Shown here one piece after another: positions 45,334 through 55,140 of a DNA stretch of 64,000 bases. Source of the stretch: Epilithonimonas hispanica (GTDB lineage: Bacteria > Bacteroidota > Bacteroidia > Flavobacteriales > Weeksellaceae); the NCBI RefSeq assembly GCF_003385395.1, contig NZ_QNUG01000016.1, positions 1 to 64,000 of the forward strand. The letters are read 5' to 3'. How positions within the stretch are numbered: position 1 is the stretch's first letter; every line of letters begins with the position of its first letter. Under the pieces are notes generated by a model. The model did no database searches. It had not been told where the DNA came from and saw nothing but the letters and a program-made list of their open reading frames with translations. Position numbers and translations under genes: made by a program.

Positions 45334-45685
45334 ATGCCCTTTAAAAATAACTGTCTTTTATTAGGAACTAATGAAGCGATTTCTAAAAGTATTTCTAATG
45401 CTTTTTTCTTTCCAAATCCTGCTTCTGAAAACATTTATTTAAAGGTTTTTTCTGATTTTAATAACAAGCCTGTGATAATCAATGTTACAGATTTTTCTGG
45501 AAAATCAGAAGGTGTGATTTACAAAGGACGTCAATGGAAGAATTTTGAAGAATATTAAAAAGTCTAATGAAAAATCTGGACAGAAAGAATTTTTGATTTC
45601 TACAACAGATTTGAAATCAGGTATCTATTTCTACACTTTGAAAAATAATTCTGAGCAGACAAACGGAAAATTAATTAAAAAATAA
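45334..45685 (+). pseudogene. Frameshifted remnant of a T9SS-secreted protein (C-terminal sorting domain)
   Basis: The first frame gives FFFPNPASENIYLKV and INVTDFSGKSEGVIYKG, then runs into a TAA at about 45556. A +1 shift near 45530 restores FLISTTDLKSGIYFYTLKN and GKLIKK, ending at 45685. These are the blocks of the type IX secretion sorting domain (TIGR04183). The passenger domain is absent, so only the sorting tail remains and it is broken. Confidence 0.75.
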
Positions 45686-45707
45686 ACTATTCATTTTTCA
45701 TAATAAG

Positions 45708-45742
45708 AGAGCCGTTTTCATTTCGGTGGAGCGGCTTTTTTT
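45708..45742 (+). terminator. Probable Rho-independent terminator
   Basis: AGCCG (45710-45714) pairs with CGGCT (45732-45736), with additional weaker pairing inside, followed by seven T. Confidence 0.55.
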
Positions 45743-45861
45743 ATAATAGAAATTGTAGAATTGAGGAACTGAAAAAAGAAATCAAAGATTTTGAATCTAA
45801 AAGCAGTTGTCACGCGTATTATTTATATATTTACAACCATCAATATTCATTAAAAGAATAT

Positions 45862-46890
45862 ATGACGAAAAAAAACACGACGATATATGACATTTCCAAA
45901 AAACTGAATGTGAGTGTAGCGACTGTCTCCAGAGCGCTAAACAACCATCCAAGAATCAGTCAGGAAACCAAAGAATTGGTAATGGCTGCTGCAAAGGAAA
46001 TGAATTATAAGCAGAATAATCTTGCAAAAGCACTCAAGAGCGGTGAAACGAAAACCGTAGGTGTCATAGTTCCTTATATTAATACTAATTTCTTCTCATC
46101 TGTCATCAGAGGTTTGGAAGAAGAGTTATCTCCACATGGATATCACGTGATTATCTGCCAAAGCCATGAAGATGCCGCGATAGAAAAAAAGCAACTTAAC
46201 ACGTTGCTGAATACGCAAGTTGATGGTATTTTTATTTCTATTTCCAGAAATACTTCGGATATGGAGTATATCAAGGAAATCCTAGCAACGACTAATACAC
46301 CAATTATATTCTTCGATAGAAAGAAGGATATTCCGGGAATCAGTACGATTACGATTGATGACCACAAGGGTGCTTTTATGGCGACAGAACATTTGATTAA
46401 TCAAGGATATAAGAATATCTGCCATTTTTCGGGAGATCAGAATCTTGAGATTTATCAGAATCGTCTTAATGGTTATATTGATGCTTTAAAAGCGAATAAT
46501 CTACCTGTTATTAAAGAAAATATCATCAATACAGGGAGTTCTATAGAAGAAGGGATCAATGCTGTGAAAAGCCTTTGGAAACGTAAGATAAAACCAGATG
46601 CAATTTTCTCTGCTTCAGATTTTACAGCACTTGGAGCGTGTAAAGAAATCAAGAATCTCAAGGTTAAAATTCCGGAAGATATTGGAGTGATAGGTTTTAG
46701 TAATGAGCCTTTTACTCAGTTTATGGAACTTTCTATCAGTTCTGTGGACCAGACGCCTGTTGTAATGGGGAAAATATCAGGAAATGTATTTTTAGAAAGG
46801 ATTAAAGACAACTCATCGGGGATTAGTATAGAGAAAAAACTAGTTCTTGCTCCTACTCTCTACATAAGACAATCATCTGACAGAAAATAA
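45862..46890 (+). CDS. LacI-family transcriptional regulator
   Basis: 342 residues. N-terminal LacI HTH (TTIYDISKKLNVSVATVSRALNNHPRIS, residues about 5-32) with hinge, then a periplasmic-binding-like effector domain (VGVIVPYINTNFFSSVIRGLEE). Normally regulates carbohydrate use, but no sugar genes are adjacent, so its target lies elsewhere. Followed by a bidirectional terminator. Confidence 0.94.
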   Translation: MTKKNTTIYDISKKLNVSVATVSRALNNHPRISQETKELVMAAAKEMNYKQNNLAKALKSGETKTVGVIVPYINTNFFSSVIRGLEEELSPHGYHVIICQSHEDAAIEKKQLNTLLNTQVDGIFISISRNTSDMEYIKEILATTNTPIIFFDRKKDIPGISTITIDDHKGAFMATEHLINQGYKNICHFSGDQNLEIYQNRLNGYIDALKANNLPVIKENIINTGSSIEEGINAVKSLWKRKIKPDAIFSASDFTALGACKEIKNLKVKIPEDIGVIGFSNEPFTQFMELSISSVDQTPVVMGKISGNVFLERIKDNSSGISIEKKLVLAPTLYIRQSSDRK

Positions 46891-46891
46891 A

Positions 46892-46919
46892 AAAACTCCC
46901 AAATTTTTGGGAGCTTTTT
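46892..46919. terminator. Bidirectional terminator
   Basis: CTCCCAAA pairs with TTTGGGAG around two T, flanked by A on the left and T on the right, between convergent genes. Confidence 0.85.
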
Positions 46920-46934
46920 CTTAAACTAAATCTA

Positions 46935-47600
46935 TTACTTATAATTGATTTTTCCGCCAGCAATTTTCTTTTCTTTTTTGGATTTAGGAGATCCGTAGAT
47001 ATCAATTACGCCTCCGGCTCTTGTTGTGGCATCTACAGATTCTGTTGCATAGACTAGCGCCTTACCACCAGCATTAGTTGTAATACTTGTGATTTGCGTT
47101 TTCAGATTTTGCCCGTCATATTTTCCACCTGTTGTGATAATAATAGATTGGGATTCTGCCGTACCAGACGTTTTTAACAAACCTCCCGTATTTACTTTTC
47201 CTTCGATGACATTGGCGTCAACATTCAAATCGATTTGAGAACCTTCGTTGGAAGTTAATCCTAATTTTGTGGATTTTACAACGTCGGCAGAAGTAATCTT
47301 TGCTCCTTGGCTAGCTTGGATATCATTGATATCTTGATAATAGAGTAAAATATTGACATCATCGCCTTGGAGTAACTTAGTTGTTTTCATTCGTATTTTC
47401 AGCTCATTTCCAGAGTTTACAAACTCAATGTCATCTGCCATTTTTCCACTAACTTCAGCCTTATAAGAATCTGATGGAACTAGCTGTACAGGGATTTTAT
47501 CAAAGACTTTCAAACTAGTAAAAGCAGTTACATCTTTGCTCTGTCCGAAAGAAAACTGTGATATCAGAAAAGTTGTAGTTGCAAGAATTATATTTTTCAT
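46935..47600 (-). CDS. GIN-domain (DUF2807) exported protein
   Basis: 221 residues with signal peptide (MKNIILATTTFLISQFSFGQ). Repetitive beta-strand pattern of the head-GIN-domain (putative auto-transporter adhesin) family: FDKIPVQLVPS near residue 32, then ladder-like repeats of about 20 residues with TTGGKYDGQNL and GGVIDIYGSP. Function unknown; probably a beta-helix exposed in the periplasm or at the surface. Basic C-terminal tail. Confidence 0.85.
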   Translation of the reverse strand: MKNIILATTTFLISQFSFGQSKDVTAFTSLKVFDKIPVQLVPSDSYKAEVSGKMADDIEFVNSGNELKIRMKTTKLLQGDDVNILLYYQDINDIQASQGAKITSADVVKSTKLGLTSNEGSQIDLNVDANVIEGKVNTGGLLKTSGTAESQSIIITTGGKYDGQNLKTQITSITTNAGGKALVYATESVDATTRAGGVIDIYGSPKSKKEKKIAGGKINYK

Positions 47601-47631
47601 AATATTTTAAATTTATAATAACTCTGCATTA

Positions 47632-47639
47632 CAAATCTA
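47632..47639 (-). promoter_or_regulatory. -7 promoter box of the GIN-domain gene
   Basis: The minus strand reads TAGATTTG, 31 nt before the ATG at 47600. Confidence 0.45.
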
Positions 47640-47723
47640 AAACCACTTTTTGTTATAAAATGTTAAAATTATTATCGATAAAGAATTTTTTGATTTAAAT
47701 ATCTTATTTTTAATTCATTATTT

Positions 47724-49274
47724 ATGAGAAAATTAGTTTCTTTTTTTATGATAATATTTCTTTTTTCTTGTCAGTCTGTCAAGAAAAATAATTTATTTCT
47801 GGAAAAGAAGATTTCGGTAGAAGATCTTAAAAAAGATGTTGACTTTACGTATCAAAAACTGCAGAGATTTCATCCTAATCTCTATTGGTATATTACTAAG
47901 GAACAATTAGATCATAAATTTGATAGTCTAAAAACCAGTATCATTCAGCCTTTGACGCCTAATGAGTTTTTCTTCAAATTAGCACCAGTTGTTGCGAGTG
48001 TGAACGAAGGGCATCTTAGATTGCGATCCTTGCCCAAAAGATATTCCAAAGCAGAACAGAAAGTCCTTAAAACCAAAAAACCTCTTTTTGCAATGATGGA
48101 ATACAAGGTTTTGGGTAATCAATTATTTGTAAAAGAAAACAAACAAAATATAGGAAGAATAAAAGTAGGTACAGAAATCATTAAAATCAATGATGAGAAT
48201 GTATCCGACTTAATCAAAAAATATAATCAACTCTATAGTTCTGATGGTGAGAATAAAACTTTTCAGAAATACTTTATCAATCTCGCGTTTTTCAATTTTT
48301 ATACTTTGGAAAAAGGTTATCTCGACAGTGCAAAACTACAAACCAAATTTGAAAACCAAATCACCGATGTTTCTATCATAAGAAAAAAGAAAACAGACAA
48401 AGAACTAGATTTGGATAATAATCCTCAAAAAATTACGCTAGAGCAAAAAGTCCAAGACTATGATTCTGAATCTAAATCGTATAACAGAAGCTTCAAATTT
48501 CTAAAAAACGATAGTGCAATTGCATACATCAAGGTAAAATCGTTTTCTTCTGCCTATGCCAAAAAGTTTTACAGAGAAACCTTTGAGAAGATAAAAAAAG
48601 CCAAATCAAATTATTTGATTCTGGACATTCGAGACAATCTTGGAGGCTCGCTTTCTGAGATTAATACACTGTATTCTTATCTTACGGATAAAGATTTTAC
48701 ATTGATAAAGTCGCCGGAGATGACTTCTAAAACATCAGGAATGTATCAGAATTATTTCCGTGGGCAGACCTTTTTTTCGTCGGTATTGAGAGCTGCTGGT
48801 TATCCATTCTTTTTGGCAGGAAACTATCTTTTTGCATCCAAAAAGGATAACAAATATTATTTTCGTGAGTTTGCATCCAAACCTACAAAACCAAAAAACG
48901 ATGCTTTTAAAGGTAAGATTTATGTATTGATTAATGGAGCTAGCTTTTCCGCTTCATCTATTATTTCTGCAAAATTGAAGTATGAGAAAAGAGCTGTAAT
49001 TGTGGGCGAGGAAACCGGCGGAGCTAATGATGGAACTGTTGCGGGTGTTAACAATACTGTGAAACTTCCCAATTCCAGATTGGCTTTACCAATTGGACTT
49101 TTGCTTATCCGTCCAAATATAGAATTTGAGAACAAGAGCAGAGGCGTATTTCCTAATTATGAAGTTGAAACTGGCTATGCTAATATTCTTAATTCGGAAG
49201 AAGATAAAATGCTGAATTGGATTCTAGATGATATTACTTTTAGAAATGCTATTACTGGAAAAAATAACTTTTAA
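47724..49274 (+). CDS. S41-family peptidase lipoprotein
   Basis: 516 residues with a lipoprotein signal (FLFSC, C16). PDZ-like middle region (GRIKVGTEIIKINDENVSDL) and the tail-specific-protease (S41) domain: YLILDIRDNLGGSL, the nucleophile segment INGASFSASS and EETGGANDG. Probably cleaves or trims periplasmic proteins; the substrate is unknown. Compared with CtpA the PDZ part is short and the linker long. Confidence 0.87.
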   Translation: MRKLVSFFMIIFLFSCQSVKKNNLFLEKKISVEDLKKDVDFTYQKLQRFHPNLYWYITKEQLDHKFDSLKTSIIQPLTPNEFFFKLAPVVASVNEGHLRLRSLPKRYSKAEQKVLKTKKPLFAMMEYKVLGNQLFVKENKQNIGRIKVGTEIIKINDENVSDLIKKYNQLYSSDGENKTFQKYFINLAFFNFYTLEKGYLDSAKLQTKFENQITDVSIIRKKKTDKELDLDNNPQKITLEQKVQDYDSESKSYNRSFKFLKNDSAIAYIKVKSFSSAYAKKFYRETFEKIKKAKSNYLILDIRDNLGGSLSEINTLYSYLTDKDFTLIKSPEMTSKTSGMYQNYFRGQTFFSSVLRAAGYPFFLAGNYLFASKKDNKYYFREFASKPTKPKNDAFKGKIYVLINGASFSASSIISAKLKYEKRAVIVGEETGGANDGTVAGVNNTVKLPNSRLALPIGLLLIRPNIEFENKSRGVFPNYEVETGYANILNSEEDKMLNWILDDITFRNAITGKNNF

Positions 49275-49456
49275 TTTCTCAGTTTTTTATCTAACTTGAG
49301 ATACATCAACAAGTCTAATAAAACCTGAAAGCTTCTCCAACTCTCATACGCTCCAAGCCTAAAACTCTCAAACCCTCCAACCCAAATTCTGCCTAATTGG
49401 CAAAAAATCAGAATTGGCAAAAGAATTGAAAAAGCTATCCTGTAAAATATTAGATA

Positions 49457-49996
49457 ATGAGCGAAAACAAAGATATACACGAAGAAAACCTAAGTGCAGA
49501 GACTGCAAACACTGAAACTACTGAGGGAACAAATCAGGAAAATGTGTCACAACAGCCGACTCCAGAAGAACTTTTGGCAGAAGAAAAAGACAGATACATC
49601 CGTCTTTATGCAGAATTCGAAAACTACAAGAAAAGAACTTTGAAGGAAAAAAACGAGTTCTATCTTTACGCATCAAAAGATCTGATGACATCTATGTTGG
49701 GCGTTTTGGACGACTTCGAAAGAGCGTTGAAAGAAATTGCTAAAAATGGGAACGAGGCAGACTTGAAAGGTGTTGAATTGATTTATCAAAAATTTAGAAA
49801 CAAATTGGTTGAGAAAGGTCTAAAGCCTATTGAAGTGAATGCCGGAGATGTTTTCAACGTAGATTTTCACGAGGCTATTACACAAATCCCGTCACCTACG
49901 CCAGAGTTGAAAGGCAAAATAGTAGATGTGATAGAAACGGGTTACCAACTTCACGACAAGGTAATTAGATTTGCTAAAGTTGTAACTGGAAACTAA
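49457..49996 (+). CDS. grpE: Nucleotide exchange factor GrpE
   Basis: 179 residues: acidic, disordered N-terminus (about 1-40), long coiled-coil helix (EELLAEEKDRYIRLYAEFENYKKRT) and a C-terminal beta-domain ending VIRFAKVV. It releases ADP from DnaK. dnaJ follows 86 nt downstream. Two copies of AATTGGCAAAA lie just upstream (about 49395-49425), which might be a heat-shock control site; no CIRCE element was found. Confidence 0.96.
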   Translation: MSENKDIHEENLSAETANTETTEGTNQENVSQQPTPEELLAEEKDRYIRLYAEFENYKKRTLKEKNEFYLYASKDLMTSMLGVLDDFERALKEIAKNGNEADLKGVELIYQKFRNKLVEKGLKPIEVNAGDVFNVDFHEAITQIPSPTPELKGKIVDVIETGYQLHDKVIRFAKVVTGN

Positions 49997-50082
49997 TATT
50001 AATGAATGATAAGAAATAATTGATTAATGATTTTTTTCATTTTAAGTATCAATTATTATTCATCAACTATCAATTAACAATT

Positions 50083-51195
50083 ATGTCAAAACGAGATTAT
50101 TACGAAGTTTTAGAAATATCCAAGTCGGCAAGTGCAGACGAAATCAAAAAAGCCTACCGAAAAATGGCTATCAAATATCACCCAGACAAAAACCCAGGTG
50201 ATAATGCTGCTGAGGAAAAATTCAAAGAAGCAGCAGAAGCTTATGAAGTTTTGAGCGACGGCAACAAGAAAGCGAGATACGACCAGTACGGTCACGCTGG
50301 AATGGGCGGAGCAGCTGGCGGAGGTTTCGGCGGATTTGGTGGCGGAATGAATATGGAGGATATCTTCAGTCAGTTCGGCGATATCTTCGGAGGAGGATTT
50401 GGCGGTGGACAACAGAGACAACAGCAATCTCGTGGTTCTAACCTACGTGTTCGTATCAAGCTGAATCTTGAAGAGATGATTGCCGGAACTCAGAAAACCA
50501 TCAAGGTCAAAAAGATGAAGTTGGCTCCAGGTGTTACTGCTAAGACTTGTCCAACTTGTCATGGTAGTGGTGCACAAATCAAAGTGATGAACACTATGTT
50601 CGGGCAGATGCAGACACAAACGACTTGCGGAACATGTCAAGGTGTTGGAAAAGTAGCGGATAAAATTCCTGCTGGAGCTAATGCACAAGGTCTTATCAAA
50701 GAAGATGAGGAAATCACAATCAACATTCCTGCTGGTGCAAGAGACGGTATCCAACTGAATGTAAGAGGTAAAGGAAATGATGCACCACTTGGCGGAACTC
50801 CGGGTGACTTACTTGTGGTTGTAGAAGAAGAAGTAGATAAGGTAATCAAGCGTGAAGGTGATAATCTTCATCAAGAGTTATATGTTTCTTTTGCAGAAGC
50901 AGCTTTGGGAACAACCAAAGAAATCAACGTGGTTGGTGGAAAAGTTAAAATCAAAGTGGACGAAGGAACACAATCTGGCAAAATTCTAAGATTAGCAGGA
51001 AAAGGTCTCCCAAATATCGAGGGTTATGGTGGAAAAGGAGATATGTTTGTTCATATCAACGTTTGGACGCCACAAAAACTAACGAAAGAACAAAAAGAAT
51101 TTTTCAAAAACCAAATGGAAAACGGCGATATGAACGCTGAACCAACTGGAAAAGAAAAAACATTCTTTGAGAAAGTAAAAGATATGTTCAATTAA
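50083..51195 (+). CDS. dnaJ: Chaperone DnaJ with a reduced zinc-finger region
   Basis: 370 residues. J domain with HPD at 33-35, Gly/Phe-rich linker (about 70-115), then a cysteine region and the C-terminal substrate-binding domains. Canonical DnaJ has four CxxCxGxG motifs. Only two are present here (C156/C159 in CPTCHGSG, C182/C185 in CGTCQGVG). They match motifs 2 and 3 (zinc centre II) by spacing and sequence; motifs 1 and 4 are missing. The frame is open from 50020, but [10 protein letters not shown] at 50083 is the normal start. Confidence 0.95.
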   Translation: MSKRDYYEVLEISKSASADEIKKAYRKMAIKYHPDKNPGDNAAEEKFKEAAEAYEVLSDGNKKARYDQYGHAGMGGAAGGGFGGFGGGMNMEDIFSQFGDIFGGGFGGGQQRQQQSRGSNLRVRIKLNLEEMIAGTQKTIKVKKMKLAPGVTAKTCPTCHGSGAQIKVMNTMFGQMQTQTTCGTCQGVGKVADKIPAGANAQGLIKEDEEITINIPAGARDGIQLNVRGKGNDAPLGGTPGDLLVVVEEEVDKVIKREGDNLHQELYVSFAEAALGTTKEINVVGGKVKIKVDEGTQSGKILRLAGKGLPNIEGYGGKGDMFVHINVWTPQKLTKEQKEFFKNQMENGDMNAEPTGKEKTFFEKVKDMFN

Positions 51196-51217
51196 TTGAT
51201 AATTATTTAAAAATATT

Positions 51218-51250
51218 AATCCGGAAGATGTAAGTTTTTCGGATTTTTTT
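51218..51250 (+). terminator. Probable terminator after dnaJ
   Basis: AATCCG (51218-51223) pairs with CGGATT (51240-51245) around a 16-nt loop, followed by T. Confidence 0.55.
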
Positions 51251-51337
51251 ATGGAATCAGGATGCCTCTAATGTAGTAAATTGAAGTTGATGTATTTTTA
51301 CAAAGATTATATCCGTTTGCATTTGTGAAAATTTTTA

Positions 51338-51896
51338 ATGATGAAAATTCCGATAAATCAATTGCTTAACGAACTTAGAATAATCACAGAAAATAATATT
51401 GATTTTGCTAAATCATTACAGAATCAAAGTAATGAAACTTTGAATTTCAGAACATCAGAAAATAGCTGGAGCATTTTGGAATGTCTGGAACATCTCAATT
51501 TTTATGGAAATTTCTATCTTCCTGAAATCGAAAACCGAATTAATGAAAACCAATTTATTGCAACTCGATTTCAAAACTGGATTTTTAGGAAATTATTTCG
51601 CCAGTATGATGCTTCCTAAAGAGAAGCTTAATAAAATGAAAACGCTTAAGATTTCTAATCTGATTCACAATCTTTTGGATAAATCTGTTATTGATGAATT
51701 CATCAAACAACAGAACAAAATGCTTGAACTTTTGGAAAAAGCAAAAACGGTTGATTGGGAGAAAACTAAAACATCAATTAGTATTTCAAAATTCATTAAA
51801 CTAAAGTTAGACGATACTTTCCGATTTGTGATTTACCATAATTTGAGACATATTAATCAAGCCGAGAATACTTTGCTGAGATACAATAACCCATAA
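51338..51896 (+). pseudogene. DinB-family protein split by a frameshift
   Basis: The first frame encodes a DinB-like N-terminus (SWSILECLEHLNFYGNFYLPE) and ends at 51619. From about 51571 the +1 frame continues the domain as FKTGFLGNYFASMMLPKEK through to FRFVIYHNLRHINQAENTLL, the typical C-terminal helix with the metal-ligand histidine region. A one-base change near TTTCAAAAC would restore a ~185-residue protein. True pseudogene or sequencing error cannot be told apart. Confidence 0.75.
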
Positions 51897-51980
51897 AATA
51901 CAATATTTTATTTTTTGAATTTTAATAATAAATTCAGTTGCAAATTAGTTATCTTTAAAAACGTTCAAAACAAAATAACT

Positions 51981-53132
51981 ATGACGAAACATCAACAGAG
52001 AGTGAAAGCCGTTTTTCACTTTTTTGATAATAAAGATACAGTTCTGGGTTTCCGAAAATTGCTGGATTGTGCGATGGATACTCAGGATATGACTATCTAT
52101 AAAACAGCTATCGAATTGACGGATTGGAAAGAGAAAAATCCTGAAAAGCAAGATGAATTAATAGAGAAAGCTAAAAATTTCCTTTCAGAAATCGAGAAAA
52201 TATCTATCAACGAATATCCTACAGAATCTCCTGTTTTACAATCTAATCAAATACAAAAATCTTACGGAAGCAATCGTTTTTCGCTCGGACCAGTTTCTTT
52301 GGAAATCAAAAAAGGTCAGGTTTACGGTTTGGTTGGTGAAAATGGAAATGGTAAAACAACTTTGTTGAGGATTTTAGCTAAAGAAATTTCTCATAATAAA
52401 GGCGAACTGAAATATCAATTCGATTCTGTCCCAAAGGATGAATTTGATTTGAGAACAAAACTCGTTTACATCCCGCAAAGAACTGAAAAATGGTATGGAA
52501 GTCTGAAGGATAATTTGAAATTCGTTCTGTCAAATTACGGCGTTAATCCAGAGGAAAATGAAACCAGAACGCTGATGATGATTGCGCGTCTCGGACTTTG
52601 GAATTACAAACATTTGAAATGGAGTGAGTTGTCTTCTGGTTACAAAATGCGTTTTGAATTGGCGAGAACACTTCTTAGAAAACCTGAAATTCTTTTGCTA
52701 GATGAACCTTTAGCAAACCTTGATGTTTTGGCGCAACAAGTGATTTTGGAAGATTTGAAAGCGATTTCCAATTCAGTCAATCATCCGATTGCGTTGATTC
52801 TAAGTTCACAACAATTGTATGAAGTAGAGAAAATTTCGGACAAAGTGATTTTTCTGAAAAACGGAAAATATCAAGATAACGAAATCAAGCCTGAAACCGA
52901 AAATCAAAATCTGATTGTAGAAATTGATACAGAAAATTCCAGAGAAGAATTGTTGCAGATTTTCCAGCCATTCAAACTCGAAAAGGTGAATTTCAATGGT
53001 GGAATTTTCGTAGCTTATTTCAGTCCTGAAACAGAATTCTCCAATGTTTTATCAGCACTTGGAAATTCGAAAATACATGTGACCTACATTCGTAATATTT
53101 CATCTTCTACACGTCGTTTCTTCGTGGAATAA
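51981..53132 (+). CDS. ABC transporter ATP-binding protein with N-terminal helical extension
   Basis: 383 residues. About 75 residues of mostly helical sequence precede a single ABC ATPase domain: Walker A GENGNGKTT, signature LSSGYKMRFELA, Walker B ILLLDEPLANLD. A C-terminal ~80-residue domain follows. The start at 51981 is preferred over 51915 because the upstream part is poor coding sequence. It is followed 13 nt later by a large membrane protein, the likely partner. Confidence 0.88.
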   Translation: MTKHQQRVKAVFHFFDNKDTVLGFRKLLDCAMDTQDMTIYKTAIELTDWKEKNPEKQDELIEKAKNFLSEIEKISINEYPTESPVLQSNQIQKSYGSNRFSLGPVSLEIKKGQVYGLVGENGNGKTTLLRILAKEISHNKGELKYQFDSVPKDEFDLRTKLVYIPQRTEKWYGSLKDNLKFVLSNYGVNPEENETRTLMMIARLGLWNYKHLKWSELSSGYKMRFELARTLLRKPEILLLDEPLANLDVLAQQVILEDLKAISNSVNHPIALILSSQQLYEVEKISDKVIFLKNGKYQDNEIKPETENQNLIVEIDTENSREELLQIFQPFKLEKVNFNGGIFVAYFSPETEFSNVLSALGNSKIHVTYIRNISSSTRRFFVE

Positions 53133-53145
53133 AAACTCTTGACCA

Positions 53146-55056
53146 ATGCAAAAAATCAATCAAATCAATCAATATTTACTGGAGAGATTTCCCAATATCT
53201 GGAACACGAGAATCGTCTGGATGTTGCTTTTGGGAATTGCTGTTCATTTCATTTTCTTCTTTATCGGCTTTGTTTCGCACGCCAGTCCTGGCACGTTGCA
53301 ACACACTAGAGCCATCGATGATTATTTCTCAACAGGACTTGTTTTTGTCCACGTCATTATTTCTGTTTTGATGATTGTCGGCTGGCTGATATTTATGCTA
53401 AAGAATAATGCTTTCAAGAATTTTTATCCGAGTTCTGGCAGAAAATTGTTCTTAGAATATTTGCAATATTTCGTCATTATTTTTGTTTCTACAACATTTT
53501 ATTTCTCTTATATGACGGGTTTTCGTCTTTTCATCAATCATCAATATGATGATGAAAAAATGGCAAAAAACATCGATGTAATCAATCGTTCGGTTCCTTT
53601 TCTTTCTCAGGATTTGGAATCTTATACCTTAGAAAATCGGTTGTTCCCACAAGAATTTTCAGACTATTATTGCGAAACTGATATTAATAAAATTGAAAAA
53701 GATAAAAAGTATTTTGTCTATCACAATCGTGTTTATCAGTTCTTTAGTTTGTACAAAAAAACGGTAACGAAAAAAGATAAACGAGGCCTGTTTTTATATC
53801 CAGAAGAGGAAAAGAAAAATAAAACAGCTTTGGCTTATTATAAAGATGACGGGGATAGAAAATCAAGAACCTACTTTTTCAAAAAACAAGTAGAAGATTT
53901 ATCGCCTTATATCAAAACTTCGATGCCGAGTTATGTTAATTTTTCATCGGTTTTTTATGATATTAAAAATAATCCTTCAACCCATATTAGAAAATATAGA
54001 TATGAAAATAACATCAGTAATCTTGAGGACGAAGATTTATTAAAAAATCAACAAGCTTTCATCAATGAAAAAACGATTAAGATTCTTGGAAATAAAGATT
54101 CTCAAGAATTACAAAAGTTGATGACGGATTTTCTTGCTATTTCTAATGAGTTTAGGATTGCCAATAATTTGAATTCCAAAGATTGGTCAAAGATGGTTTA
54201 TAATCCGGATAAATTTGAGGTTAGACAATTCATTAAAAAATATCAAACAACGTTGGGTGAAGAATACGACCCGAACAAATCACCAGATGGCTATTATGAC
54301 GGAAATGAAACAGTTGCTGTTATAGATTCTGCAGTCGCAACTACAGATAATTATCTTGATGAAAATGGTGAGGTGAAACAAGATACAATCAGCGTAAAAG
54401 ATTTCAACCCGAACTGGGATAAAGAAGTGTCTCCGGATAATTTTTTTAAGAATAATATTTCCGATTATTATTACTACACATCGGACTTGCAAACACTTTT
54501 GGAGAATGTTGATACGATTAAAAATGATGATTTTTTTACAGATGTCATTCATCTTTATATTTGGATTTCTTTTGCTCTGGCAATGTTTATTTTCAGTTTC
54601 CGAGTGACGGATTTACGTTCGTTATTGTTTAGTATTATTTCTGCTGGTGTTATTATTTTGGTGGTGACGCTGTTTTGTGTGGCGTCGTTTTTTATATTTA
54701 AGTTTAATAGTTCGTTTTTTGTCTTTTATACCATTTTAGTAACAGGAGTTATTATTTTATTGCTTCCTTTTATATCGATGGGAAGATTCCCTAAAATCAT
54801 CTCGGCGATTTTTATGATTATATCAATGATTGGTTTTCCAATTCTTATTTGGTTGATTTTTGGAATTATTAATGAACATCAAACTGTTGATTGCCGAGCC
54901 GAAATGTATTCGACAGACAATTATAATTATACAAATTGCAGAGGTGTTCTTGATGATTTGGGATTAACAGCAAGTTATATAATGTTGATTTTGTCTTTTA
55001 TATTTTTATATTTCTACACAGGATTTATCAAAAAATGGAAAGCATTTCCGGAGTGA
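53146..55056 (+). CDS. Large membrane protein, probable ABC-transporter partner
   Basis: 636 residues. Three N-terminal membrane segments (about 23-43, 63-85, 103-125), a ~330-residue soluble domain rich in charged and aromatic residues, and four or more C-terminal segments (from about 465). No known permease motif is recognised. Position directly after an ABC ATPase gene suggests a two-component exporter or sensor complex; this is inference. Confidence 0.7.
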   Translation: MQKINQINQYLLERFPNIWNTRIVWMLLLGIAVHFIFFFIGFVSHASPGTLQHTRAIDDYFSTGLVFVHVIISVLMIVGWLIFMLKNNAFKNFYPSSGRKLFLEYLQYFVIIFVSTTFYFSYMTGFRLFINHQYDDEKMAKNIDVINRSVPFLSQDLESYTLENRLFPQEFSDYYCETDINKIEKDKKYFVYHNRVYQFFSLYKKTVTKKDKRGLFLYPEEEKKNKTALAYYKDDGDRKSRTYFFKKQVEDLSPYIKTSMPSYVNFSSVFYDIKNNPSTHIRKYRYENNISNLEDEDLLKNQQAFINEKTIKILGNKDSQELQKLMTDFLAISNEFRIANNLNSKDWSKMVYNPDKFEVRQFIKKYQTTLGEEYDPNKSPDGYYDGNETVAVIDSAVATTDNYLDENGEVKQDTISVKDFNPNWDKEVSPDNFFKNNISDYYYYTSDLQTLLENVDTIKNDDFFTDVIHLYIWISFALAMFIFSFRVTDLRSLLFSIISAGVIILVVTLFCVASFFIFKFNSSFFVFYTILVTGVIILLLPFISMGRFPKIISAIFMIISMIGFPILIWLIFGIINEHQTVDCRAEMYSTDNYNYTNCRGVLDDLGLTASYIMLILSFIFLYFYTGFIKKWKAFPE

Positions 55057-55103
55057 AAAAATACTTGTTCAGTTTTCGGTTGTTTGCAAGTTATTAAATG
55101 ATT

Positions 55104-55111
55104 TAGATTTG
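55104..55111 (+). promoter_or_regulatory. -7 promoter box of ada
   Basis: TAGATTTG with TTTG at 55083-55086 as -33 element (17-nt spacer), 30 nt before the ATG at 55141. Confidence 0.5.
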
Positions 55112-55140
55112 TATCATTCATCAACTATGATTTATCAATT

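Noticed and set aside
49390-49430. Sigma-54 promoter or CIRCE element upstream of grpE
   Set aside because: TTGGCA is present twice, but the -12 GC is not matched, and no CIRCE inverted repeat is seen.
50020-50082. Longer DnaJ start
   Set aside because: The J domain normally begins within the first residues after MSKRDYY; the upstream codons are AT-rich non-coding sequence.
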